Below, piece by piece: positions 25,890-34,346 of a stretch of DNA of 64,000 nt; position 1 is the stretch's first letter; each line of letters starts with the position of its first letter. The stretch comes from JBFHFS01 sp041583495 (GTDB lineage: Bacteria; Bacteroidota; Bacteroidia; Bacteroidales; Marinilabiliaceae). Below the pieces are notes generated by a model. That model was not told the DNA's origin. It did not search any database and worked only from the letters and a program-made list of their open reading frames with translations. The position numbers were made by a program, and so were the translations under genes. Where the stretch lies: NCBI GenBank assembly GCA_041583495.1, contig JBFHFS010000026.1, positions 1-64,000 of the forward strand, given 5' to 3'.

Positions 25890-28800
25890 TTAAAAGGTGG
25901 CAGATAAGGATAATGACAATGTTCTGGCAAATGGATAAGAAGTACCTCTTTCAATTCGGATGGAAGAGAAAGTGGCCACTTCGTTCATATTAGCAGAGAG
26001 TCTTAATCTTTCCAGCCCTATATTCAACTTCTGTAAAAATGGACGGCTGAAAGTATAGTAGAGATTAACCGCCGAGAGATCTATTTCGTTATAATCCTGA
26101 ACGAACCTTGAGGTGGCCCGTGTTTGTTCGATGTAATGGGTTTCTTGAACGCCATCACCATCGCGGTCTTCCGAGATGCTTCCCAGGCGCTTAAAAGAAC
26201 TCACCTGCCCGGGATAAAGCCACCGGCCCGTCAGCACCCTTTTGTCGACATTGTAGCTCATATCCACATTTTCCACTTTATCTACAAGCGTTTGGTTGTA
26301 AAGCTGTCCGCCGCCGAAAAAGCGAGCGGTAATATTTAAACCGAACCCTTTAAACTCGCCATTAATCGAGAAGTTTCCTCTAAAATCGGGCGATGAATTA
26401 CCGGCCACAACCATGTTGCTGGCATCCCAATCAAAGGTGGTATTTCCATCCTGATCCACATAGATCTCTTGTCCTGTGGCAGGATCGATGCCCAACGAAG
26501 GAACGGCCCAGATGGCATTCATCGACACCCCATCTTCGTATTTATGTACGGGAGTATTCACCGAGCGGTCCGAAGCCTGTTCGTCTGCCGCATCATTAAA
26601 GCTCCGCATGGCATCGGAGAGTTCGATAATCTCGTTCTTATTGGTGGCCACATTAAAGGTCAGATTAATAAAATCACTTTTCCTCGACCAAACCAGATAA
26701 GAAGCACTTACCTCATAACCTGAATTCTTCACCTTACCAATGTTTTCCATCACCGAATTAAATCCGGTTGAGGTGGGGATGGTAATGCTGGTAATTAGAT
26801 TCTCGGTGTAAATCAGGTAATTGTCGAATTTCAAACTCAACCGTTTAATATTCGCATCCAAACCAACATTATAATCGAACTTAGATTCCCACTGTAGGTA
26901 GGAGTTGGCCATATTTTCGAGGTAAGAACCAATATTTCCCTGATAAAAGGAATCCAGATAATAAGAGTAAGTGGCAATGGAAGCGTTGGTATTAAAGTTT
27001 TGATTTCCTGTTGACCCCAAGGATCCACGGAGTTTCAATTTTTGGAAGGGACCACCCTCCAGGAAATTTTCGTTATGAAGGTTCCAGCCCAGGCCGAAGC
27101 TCCAAAAATTGGCCCACCGCTTATCGGCCCCAAACATGGAAGAGGCATTGGTGCGGAGGGTTAAATCGGTCAGAAACCGATTATCGTACATGTACGAAAA
27201 GACCCCCAGGAAACCAATATCTCTGGAAATACCATCGATCCCACCAGGGGTGGAGTCGAGGGCATAAGAACGGCCAAAGACAATGTTGTTCATTTGGTCA
27301 CTTGGAAAACCTTCCACATTGTGGATCACTTCCTGATACTTATTCTCACTGGCACTAAAGCCAATATTGGAAAAATAGAAGTTTTTCCCAACTTCCTTAG
27401 AATAGTTTAGGTTAAAGTCGCCCGACATATAGGTGCTTTTCCCGTTATTGACCTGATAAGATCCGCGACGCTCGATGGCTGTTTCGTAAAATTTGGTATG
27501 CGAAGAGGGATAAAATTCATCGGCATCACTGTTTTTTACATTTATTCCAATACGGGTGGTGGCTTTCAGCTCAGGCAAGATGCGCCATTCCAGATAAAAA
27601 TTATCAATAAAGTTCAAATAGCTCGATGCAATTTTGGTATTCAACGTTGAGTTGTAAAGCGGGTTGGTATAGGTCTCCCCGTTGGGACCTATCTCGGCAT
27701 AATAGGGAATGCTGCCGTCGACATTCTCACTCCGCCAGTAAGGATTCATAACAGCATAATCGCTAAAGGTACCATAGGGAGAGTCTTCACTGTTGTTGCT
27801 GTTCACACTCATGATATTTTTAAACAACAGGTTCTTTACGCGATAGGATAGGTTAATATTACCTGCAAAATTGGTACGGAACGAACCTTTCATGACTCCA
27901 GTGACATTTTTGTAGGAGAGATCGGCCAGGACTTTTAAATTTTCACTTCCCATCTCAACACTCACCGATTGTTTATGTCCAATTCCTGTTTGAACGGGTT
28001 TTGAAATCCAATCGGTATTCAATCCTGAAAGGACTAATTTTTTACGTGCATTGTAAAGTTGTTGCAGTTCCACATAGTCATCGGCGTCATTGCCCGAAGG
28101 AATGTACATCCCATCAATCACTTCGGCTTGAAGTTTTTCGGTGGCATTGGTCAAATTGTAACTGCTTAAATCGGGCATCTCAATATCCAGGTATGAGTTG
28201 AAGGTAACCCGCGTTTCATTGGACAGGAGTTTTTTGGTTTCAATAACCACCACCCCATTGGCCGCCTTGGAACCATAAATGGCTTTTGCCGAGGCATCTT
28301 TAAGGATGGTCACACTTTCAATGCGATCCATATCCATATCAAACACCGTCTCCACCGAAGCCTCGAAACCATCAACGATAAACAAAGGTTGATTGGCATC
28401 TTTAAGATAATTTCCTTTAAGACTCGAATTCAGAGAGGATTCATCCGCATCGGTGAAAGTAGAGGTTCCTCTAATTTGAATCTCCGGCATTGCACTGGGA
28501 TTAGACCCCATTTCGAAGTTATCCATAAAGGCCATGGTGGGATCCAGGTTTTTTAAGGCCTGAAAAACATTGTTGCTTCCCACTTTTTTCAAGTCCTTCG
28601 CCGAAAGAGAGGTGGTTGAACCGGTAAAACTGTTGGCCTTACGCGTATAGATACCGTTTACAACGACTTCCTTAATATCCGATACGGCAGGATTCATTAC
28701 AATCTCGAGAACTCTTTGGTTCCCAATAAGCACCGTTTGTTTTTCATAACCGATAAAGGAGAAAGAAAGAGAAGCTTCCGGGCCTGAAACCTTCACCAGG

Positions 28801-29324
28801 AAATGACCATTCTCATCGGAGATAAATCCCCTGGAAGACCCCTCTTCGACGATGGTGGCACCCGGCATAGGGTTCCCTTCTTCGTCAACAATTCTTCCTT
28901 TTATTTCCAGGAGCTCCTGCTGTTGTTGTAGCCCTGGTTGAATGGGTTTTATGATGATGACTCTTTTATCAATCTCATAGGTCAGGTTTGAATTAACCAG
29001 GGCCTTGTCCAGCACTTCATCAACGCTGATGTCATCTGCCACGATGGAGATATTATTCAGCTTCTTCACCTCTTCCAGACTATATAGAAATCCCAGATCA
29101 GTTTGGGCTTCAATCGCACGAATGAGCTGTTTTACACTGGCATTGGTTAGTTTCAGGCTCACTTTCTCCTGAGACAAAACACTAGCATTCAAAGGAATAC
29201 TAAGCACAAACAATAAAATAGTAATGTTTCTCATTGGGACCAGCCATTTCTTTCGAATCTCCCTAAAAAGAGACCCTGGAAATAATTCCGTTTTTTTCAT
29301 AAATTTGTATTGTTTAGGTTTCAT
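25890..29324 (-). CDS. susC-like: SusC/RagA TonB-linked outer-membrane transporter with STN domain
   Basis: A 1144-residue outer-membrane TonB-dependent transporter. In order: a basic N-terminal stretch and signal segment (residues about 31-51), an STN domain (about 55-127; VKQLIRAIEAQTDLGFLY) that signals to the FecR/sigma pair, a carboxypeptidase-regulatory-like domain (140-208; IKGRIVDEEGNPMPGATI), then the plug and a beta barrel ending in an aromatic residue (SLSATF). The plug contains the SusC-type segment PLFIVDGFEA. The STN domain is expected only in transporters controlled by an ECF sigma/anti-sigma pair, which here lie immediately upstream. Start could also be the ATG at codon 9. Confidence 0.95.
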   Translation of the reverse strand: MKPKQYKFMKKTELFPGSLFREIRKKWLVPMRNITILLFVLSIPLNASVLSQEKVSLKLTNASVKQLIRAIEAQTDLGFLYSLEEVKKLNNISIVADDISVDEVLDKALVNSNLTYEIDKRVIIIKPIQPGLQQQQELLEIKGRIVDEEGNPMPGATIVEEGSSRGFISDENGHFLVKVSGPEASLSFSFIGYEKQTVLIGNQRVLEIVMNPAVSDIKEVVVNGIYTRKANSFTGSTTSLSAKDLKKVGSNNVFQALKNLDPTMAFMDNFEMGSNPSAMPEIQIRGTSTFTDADESSLNSSLKGNYLKDANQPLFIVDGFEASVETVFDMDMDRIESVTILKDASAKAIYGSKAANGVVVIETKKLLSNETRVTFNSYLDIEMPDLSSYNLTNATEKLQAEVIDGMYIPSGNDADDYVELQQLYNARKKLVLSGLNTDWISKPVQTGIGHKQSVSVEMGSENLKVLADLSYKNVTGVMKGSFRTNFAGNINLSYRVKNLLFKNIMSVNSNNSEDSPYGTFSDYAVMNPYWRSENVDGSIPYYAEIGPNGETYTNPLYNSTLNTKIASSYLNFIDNFYLEWRILPELKATTRIGINVKNSDADEFYPSSHTKFYETAIERRGSYQVNNGKSTYMSGDFNLNYSKEVGKNFYFSNIGFSASENKYQEVIHNVEGFPSDQMNNIVFGRSYALDSTPGGIDGISRDIGFLGVFSYMYDNRFLTDLTLRTNASSMFGADKRWANFWSFGLGWNLHNENFLEGGPFQKLKLRGSLGSTGNQNFNTNASIATYSYYLDSFYQGNIGSYLENMANSYLQWESKFDYNVGLDANIKRLSLKFDNYLIYTENLITSITIPTSTGFNSVMENIGKVKNSGYEVSASYLVWSRKSDFINLTFNVATNKNEIIELSDAMRSFNDAADEQASDRSVNTPVHKYEDGVSMNAIWAVPSLGIDPATGQEIYVDQDGNTTFDWDASNMVVAGNSSPDFRGNFSINGEFKGFGLNITARFFGGGQLYNQTLVDKVENVDMSYNVDKRVLTGRWLYPGQVSSFKRLGSISEDRDGDGVQETHYIEQTRATSRFVQDYNEIDLSAVNLYYTFSRPFLQKLNIGLERLRLSANMNEVATFSSIRIERGTSYPFARTLSLSLSATF

Positions 29325-29357
29325 ACTTCATCCGTCCGGATGGTTGATTCTAAATAG

Positions 29358-29384
29358 CCGGGATATATTAGCGGTATATCCCGG
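29358..29384 (-). other. Hairpin between FecR and SusC genes
   Basis: CCGGGATAT (29358-29366) pairs exactly with ATATCCCGG (29376-29384) around a 9-base loop, just 3 bases beyond the FecR stop and before the SusC start. Without a U-tract it may be a pause, attenuation or RNA-processing element that sets the ratio of regulator to transporter. Confidence 0.45.
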
Positions 29385-29387
29385 TAT

Positions 29388-30620
29388 TTACTTTTTGCTA
29401 AAATTTATTCTTACCAGTTGGTCGTCTTCTATCGAAAAGTTTACATCGGTCGTTTTTTCAATCATCTCAAATAACTCATTGCAATTCTCAAATCGGGGCA
29501 GTTTACCCGAGAACTGACTCATCCGTGCCCTTTCGTCCTCAAAAACCACCGAAATATCATACCACCGGGCCAACTTGTTCATGATTCCTTCGAGGGTCTC
29601 CTCCTCAAAGGCAAAGACTCCGTCGATCCAACTGGTAGCCATCCGGGCATCCGTCTCCCTCACCGTAATTTTCCGGGTTAATTGAGAGAACTCAGCTTGC
29701 TCATTTGGCTCCAGAAAAACGGGAGAAAGCGATGATATTTGAGGCAGGATCTTCACTTTACCCTCCACCAGGGTGGTCTTGATGCTTTTTTCATCTTCAT
29801 AGGCCGACACGTTGAAGGAGGTGCCCAACACTTGAACATCCAACGATTGGGTTTTTACGATGAAAGGGGCCCCGGGATTTTGGGTCACCTCGAAGTAGGC
29901 TTCACCCTCCAGTTCTACCTCACGGGTATTAGAGGCAAATTGAGTCGGGTATTTTAATCTGGATTCAGAATTCAACCACACCCGGGTTCCGTCAGAAAGC
30001 TGCACCTGAAACTCCTCCCCGCGCCCTACTACCAGTTGATTATAATTTATTACCGTATCCTTTCCCGAGGATATTTCCGCGGCATGGTAGTTAAGAGCCC
30101 ATTCTTTTTTTTCAATAACCACTCCCTTTTGGATTATGGGGGCTTGATTGGCCAGATCCGAAATTTCAATGCGCTGGCCATCACTTAATATTAACTGTGC
30201 TTTTTTGACCCCTGGTTTCAATTCTACAGAAACAGTGTCTGAAGGAGGATTCAGGTGATCGGTTTGAAGCCAGATAAAAACACCTAAAACAAGAGGCAAA
30301 AGGATAATGGCTGCAATTTTGGCCACTGCCATCCATCTTTTTCGAAGTGAAGCCGATTTTGAGGATACATTTAATTGAAACCGGGCCCATTCATGTTCCA
30401 CATCAATATTTTGCAGAAGCCTTTGCCTTTCGTCCCAGTTAGACTCATCCAGTAACTCTTTCAGAAGGCGCCGATGAGCAGCGTCCTCCTTCAACCAGAC
30501 CTTCACCTGCCTTAGTTCTTCATCCCGGATATGGCCACTCAAATATCTGGAAAGCAGACGACTAATCGCCAACTTTTCGGATATGCGGTTCTTATTAAAT
30601 TTTGAAGTTGGGGCACCCAT
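29388..30620 (-). CDS. fecR-like: FecR family anti-sigma factor (DUF4974 C-terminal)
   Basis: A 410-residue inner-membrane anti-sigma factor. The cytoplasmic N-terminal region with the sigma-binding helices (LAISRLLSRYLSGHIRDEELRQVKVWLK) is followed by one membrane segment (VAKIAAIILLPLVLGVFIWLQ). The periplasmic FecR domain holds EEFQVQLSDGTRVWLNSESRLKYP and GEAYFEVTQNPGAPFIV. The C terminus is DUF4974-like (IMNKLARWYDISVVFED... FSGKLPRFENC). It restrains the adjacent ECF sigma factor until the SusC STN domain signals substrate, and is probably transcribed with the sigma gene. Confidence 0.93.
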   Translation of the reverse strand: MGAPTSKFNKNRISEKLAISRLLSRYLSGHIRDEELRQVKVWLKEDAAHRRLLKELLDESNWDERQRLLQNIDVEHEWARFQLNVSSKSASLRKRWMAVAKIAAIILLPLVLGVFIWLQTDHLNPPSDTVSVELKPGVKKAQLILSDGQRIEISDLANQAPIIQKGVVIEKKEWALNYHAAEISSGKDTVINYNQLVVGRGEEFQVQLSDGTRVWLNSESRLKYPTQFASNTREVELEGEAYFEVTQNPGAPFIVKTQSLDVQVLGTSFNVSAYEDEKSIKTTLVEGKVKILPQISSLSPVFLEPNEQAEFSQLTRKITVRETDARMATSWIDGVFAFEEETLEGIMNKLARWYDISVVFEDERARMSQFSGKLPRFENCNELFEMIEKTTDVNFSIEDDQLVRINFSKK

Positions 30621-30751
30621 TGTTAATCGTTTTAAAAGACAGACGATAAAACGAGAAAAACGGGTGAATTAAAAGTGTTTTTTTTTATTTTTTTTAACAG
30701 CGACAATACGGTTTCAGTCGCCCGAAACAGCAACTAAATGTTTTTTGGGGT

Positions 30752-31309
30752 TTAAAAGGAGTGACTAAGGTCCACTAAAAGCAGGATTACCAATTCGGGT
30801 CCGATGGTTTGCCTTAGGGTCTTGAATGCGTTAAGCTTATGGGTTTTAACAGTATTTACAGAGACACTCAATTTTTCGGCGATCTCCTGGTTGGAAAAAC
30901 CTTCCAGATTCAGACGGATCACTTCCCCGGCCTTGGGAGGAAGCTGATCCATGGCCTTTTCCAACAAACGGTAGGTCTCTTCGCGAATCATCTCATTCAG
31001 AACTGTATTCTCATCCACCAGGACATCACCGGGAATATCAAAATCCATCCTTATCCGCTTCTCTTTTCTGAGATGATCAATAACCTTGTTTTTGGTTGCC
31101 AGATAAAAATAGACCTTCATCGACTTCTCCGATTCAAACTCAATGCCCGATTGCCAGATCTTAACAAACACCTCTTGCACAAGGTCTTTGGCCAAATCCT
31201 CGTCTTTCACAAAATTATACGCAAATACACACAGCGAAGAAAAATATTTTTCAAATACCTCCTTGAAGTCAATTTGTCGGATGTCAATTTTATGTTGAAT
31301 AGGGGGCAT
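30752..31309 (-). CDS. RNA polymerase ECF sigma-70 factor
   Basis: A 185-residue ECF sigma factor. Region 2 is seen in LCVFAYNFVKDEDLAKDLVQEVFVKIWQ; region 4 helix-turn-helix in GEVIRLNLEGFSNQEIAEKLSVSVNTVKTHK, typical of the Bacteroidetes ECF family that regulates SusC/D loci. Followed by FecR in the same orientation. The likely targets are this operon's own promoter and the SusC gene. A perfect TAnnTTTG box lies upstream, allowing basal expression by the housekeeping sigma. Confidence 0.95.
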   Translation of the reverse strand: MPPIQHKIDIRQIDFKEVFEKYFSSLCVFAYNFVKDEDLAKDLVQEVFVKIWQSGIEFESEKSMKVYFYLATKNKVIDHLRKEKRIRMDFDIPGDVLVDENTVLNEMIREETYRLLEKAMDQLPPKAGEVIRLNLEGFSNQEIAEKLSVSVNTVKTHKLNAFKTLRQTIGPELVILLLVDLSHSF

Positions 31310-31338
31310 TCACTAACAATTTAGCGTTGACAGAGACA

Positions 31339-31346
31339 CAAAAGTA
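31339..31346 (-). promoter_or_regulatory. -7 box of the sigma-FecR operon
   Basis: On the minus strand TACTTTTG matches TAnnTTTG, 30-37 bases before the sigma ATG. No TTTG is visible at the standard -33 spacing. Confidence 0.45.
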
Positions 31347-31592
31347 AAAAATTAAATAAAAAATGAGCTAAATCAATTAAATTTATTTTTTTACTCTTTT
31401 AGCCTCAGAGGATAAATTATAAAATCAAATTCGGTTTCCATTTACTGATATTTTTTCCTGCACTGAATTTCACCCCAAACAATTAACGATCGCAGGTGCC
31501 CAAAAACCTCCTATAAATACTTTTTTCCCGGCCAACAGAAAGAGCTCCGGGTAAATCTATATGAAACTTGAATGACCTGAATCGATTTCAAT

Positions 31593-31620
31593 AAAAAAGC
31601 CGGAACAAATGTCCCGGCTT
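31593..31620 (-). terminator. Terminator of the orphan SusD-like gene
   Basis: AAGCCGG (31597-31603) and CCGGCTT (31614-31620) are exact inverted repeats. On the minus strand the stem runs into a T run (A run at 31593-31598). Located about 74 bases past the stop of the gene at 31694. Confidence 0.7.
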
Positions 31621-31693
31621 CGACTATTTTATAAGATACATGGGCTGGCTCCTCCTTAGGGCTAGCAGGCCATTAATGGACCTCACCCTCTGT

Positions 31694-33589
31694 TTAATAA
31701 CCTGGGTTTTGGGAGATCCCAACAGACTCATCAATAACACTTTGTGGAACAGGAAGTACCTGATTAACTTCCGACAAACCCAGCTCGGAACCTAGTAATC
31801 CAAACCGCTTCAGTAGGGAAAACCGATCCCCCTCGAGGGCAAACTCATCTTTGTAAGCCTGAACCAAAAGATCCTCATCCAGGTTGGAGAAAAACTCCTG
31901 GTCTCTACGGGCTCTTAACGAATTGATAAGCTCCAAAGCCCTGGCCATATCACCCATACGAAAGGCCACTTCAGCCTGAATCATCATAATGTCGGCATAC
32001 CTAAAAACAGGAATAAATAACCCTTTGGTAAATAAATCCTTAACCAATGCCTCCTCTCCTCTGTACACACATAAAATCATCTCGCTCGAACTGCTCGTAA
32101 AAACATCAGAATAATCGGCCGTTAAAGAATAAATTCCACTCTCCTCTACCATTTGAGCATATTGAGCAACCTCGGTCCATTTACCCTCTAATAAACAGAG
32201 GCGGGCTAACAGGGCCTGGGCCGAGGCCATGGCGACTTTTGTCTTATCCACGGTTCCAACCGCCCCAAGCTTATCGATGGCCATCACCAAATCCTGTTTG
32301 ATAAAGGTGGTGACCTCCTCCCTTGGACTCCTGGAATACTCCTTCATAGCCTCACGAAATGACTCCGTCATCAAAGGAATAGCCCCAAATAGATTTTCCA
32401 ATTTTGACAACACTAAAGACCTAATTACCAAACACTCTCCCACAACCACCTCTTTGTATTCCTCACCACCGGTTAAGAATGGAAGACTCTCCATGATATT
32501 ATTCACCTTGTAGATGATTTCATACCCCTGATTCCAGAGTTCCTCAAGCTGGGGATCAGTGGCCAAAAAATCATGGCTCTTAATGGAGGCCCATTGGGAG
32601 CTGTTAACAGACTCTCCCTGTCCCGTTACCATATTATCAAATACCATGCAGAGCCGGACATATTCGTAAGTCAATCGGTAACATTGGGCAATTGAATCCC
32701 CAACTTGTTCCAGATTTTTGATCAGCCTCAATACATCCTCATCATCCTTATTAAGCACCCCGTCGTTGTCAAAATCAACAAAATCCTCAAAGGCGCCCAC
32801 CTCAATATCTTTTCCAATAAGATGATACCGGTGTTCGATGTTCTCTTTTACCCCTTGAATCATACCCTGCAATTGGGCACTGTTTTCAGCAATCTTAGTC
32901 TTGATGGACTCATCGCCCACTAGCCCATCCGTCTTTAGATCGTCGCTAAACTGAGACAGAAGTTCGGTGAATTGCGCCTCACTGTTGCCATTTAGCATAA
33001 TAGTGGAGACAGCCAATAGAATGTTGGATTCTTCACTGTTACCAATAATACTGAAATCTTCGGGCTGCCCAAAGTCTCCCGCTACCCCAAAAGCGCCTAG
33101 AACCTCGTTAAGGGATTGCTCCTTAGCACTGGCAAAAGAAGCTCCCTTTTCAATTAATTGTTGCACTCTGGCGCGTTGCAAATGGGTCAACAAATTCACA
33201 TTTACTGAAGTCTTATCGGTAATATCGGCAATCCCCATCAGGGTGATCTTGGAGGAGGAAAGCTCCCCTTTTACTTCATCAAAGAAAAAACCATCAACAG
33301 CTATCTGTACGAAGTTTGAGGCAAAGTCAATTCCTGTAACCTCAAAGGAACCATCATCTCCGGTAATTTGAGCCGTAAAATTTCGGCCCGTTGGGTTCAA
33401 CTCTTCATCCAACTCCGAAATGGTAACGGTAGATCCACTGATAAAGGGCCCTTTTTCAACCAATCCGGACAGATCTCTTTTTTCGGTTTTTTGTTGGTCG
33501 GAGTCTTCCGATCCACTCTCCTCTTTGTCGCACCTTGTAAATAAAAACAATAGGAAAAAGACACTACAAATCAAGCTTAAACTTCTCAT
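31694..33589 (-). CDS. Orphan SusD-like lipoprotein fused to a long N-terminal surface domain
   Basis: A 631-residue protein from the ATG at 33589 (the frame extends further but that part lacks a signal peptide). The lipoprotein leader ends LFLFTRC. About 290 residues of non-SusD sequence follow: a beta-rich segment (VEKGPFISGSTVTISELDEELNP; ITGDDGSFEVTGIDF), a helical region, and a calcium-loop-like motif DFDNDGVLNKDD. The C-terminal ~330 residues look like SusD (VIRSLVLSKLENLFGAIPLMTE; FRYADIMMIQAEVAFRMGDMARALELINSLR; EFALEGDRFSLLKRFG). No SusC gene is adjacent. It may bind ligands on its own or pair with a SusC elsewhere. Confidence 0.75.
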   Translation of the reverse strand: MRSLSLICSVFFLLFLFTRCDKEESGSEDSDQQKTEKRDLSGLVEKGPFISGSTVTISELDEELNPTGRNFTAQITGDDGSFEVTGIDFASNFVQIAVDGFFFDEVKGELSSSKITLMGIADITDKTSVNVNLLTHLQRARVQQLIEKGASFASAKEQSLNEVLGAFGVAGDFGQPEDFSIIGNSEESNILLAVSTIMLNGNSEAQFTELLSQFSDDLKTDGLVGDESIKTKIAENSAQLQGMIQGVKENIEHRYHLIGKDIEVGAFEDFVDFDNDGVLNKDDEDVLRLIKNLEQVGDSIAQCYRLTYEYVRLCMVFDNMVTGQGESVNSSQWASIKSHDFLATDPQLEELWNQGYEIIYKVNNIMESLPFLTGGEEYKEVVVGECLVIRSLVLSKLENLFGAIPLMTESFREAMKEYSRSPREEVTTFIKQDLVMAIDKLGAVGTVDKTKVAMASAQALLARLCLLEGKWTEVAQYAQMVEESGIYSLTADYSDVFTSSSSEMILCVYRGEEALVKDLFTKGLFIPVFRYADIMMIQAEVAFRMGDMARALELINSLRARRDQEFFSNLDEDLLVQAYKDEFALEGDRFSLLKRFGLLGSELGLSEVNQVLPVPQSVIDESVGISQNPGY

Positions 33590-33911
33590 AAATAAAATAA
33601 TTTTCTTATTAACAACTATTTTTTTATTGGATTCGTACTTTGAAAAGAACTTCCAGGTACATTTTTGAGAGAACAAAAAAAATAAAAATATGTGTTAAAC
33701 GAAAAAAATATTACAAAATTGTTAATACCACTATTCTGCCGAACCTGCCTGGCTACGATATAGCAACACTCACATACAACACTCATAACCAATTTATTAA
33801 AATAGGGCAAAAGGGTTCATGAAACGACCATGAAAAATTTAATTATTCAATTTTTCACATAGTTCGTCCCCCCATAGCGGGTGGGGAATGCTTAATTTTT
33901 CTGGAGAGTTC

Positions 33912-33929
33912 TCCCGCAAGTGTGCGGGA
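33912..33929. repeat. Short hairpin TCCCGCA/TGCGGGA
   Basis: Perfect 7-bp inverted repeat with a 4-base loop, in the intergenic repeat mosaic upstream of the SulP gene end. Confidence 0.4.
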
Positions 33930-34052
33930 CAGGTTAGGGGCAAATGAAAAAAAATATAAACAGATGAAACAAGCATGATCCCTATGCTTCGGGATTCTCA
34001 CATAACCTGTTCCGATCCCGGGACGGGAGTAGGATGACTATTTGGCGAGTTC

Positions 34053-34071
34053 CCCCGAATCGAGTTCGGGG
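34053..34071. repeat. Short hairpin CCCCGAA/TTCGGGG
   Basis: Perfect 7-bp inverted repeat with a 5-base loop, in the same repeat mosaic. Confidence 0.4.
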
Positions 34072-34346
34072 TGGCCATTGATAAACAAATTTTAAACCGA
34101 TGAAATCATGATTTATATTCTGTCGGGAAAATACTTAACTCAACACATATCACTATTGGAGAATGTATAGTGAGAATTTAATTAAATCCCTGGAGGGGTT
34201 ATTTTTTTAGCATTGTTAACAACATTGCCGGAGACCATTATTGTAAACCCTGATAATGGATCTGTGGGATAAAAACCCTCTTCGGCTACTAAGGATTTGG
34301 TTCGGGATAATAACAGCACATCCAAAAATTCGGTGTGGCCAAAAAC

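Larger units (their letters stand above)
31310..31693. other. Gap between sigma gene and orphan SusD-like gene
   Basis: Contains the -7 box for the sigma operon near its low-coordinate end (31339-31346) and a terminator for the gene at 31694 (31593-31620). The rest is AT-rich with no coding character. Confidence 0.5.
33590..34346. other. Intergenic region with GC-rich hairpins
   Basis: No gene. Short hairpins: TCCCGCA/TGCGGGA (33912-33929) and CCCCGAA/TTCGGGG (34053-34071), in a stretch (33900-34080) that looks like a mosaic of small palindromic repeats. The rest is AT-rich. Possibly a decayed repeat cluster. Confidence 0.45.

Noticed and set aside
14480..29370. CCGGGATATATTA occurs both near 14480 and at 29358
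   Set aside because: A 13-base match in 64 kb is expected by chance many times over, and the two contexts differ.
33677..33838. Possible small genes in the AT-rich stretch upstream of the orphan SusD-like gene
   Set aside because: Short ORFs on both strands without start context; composition is A/T-driven.
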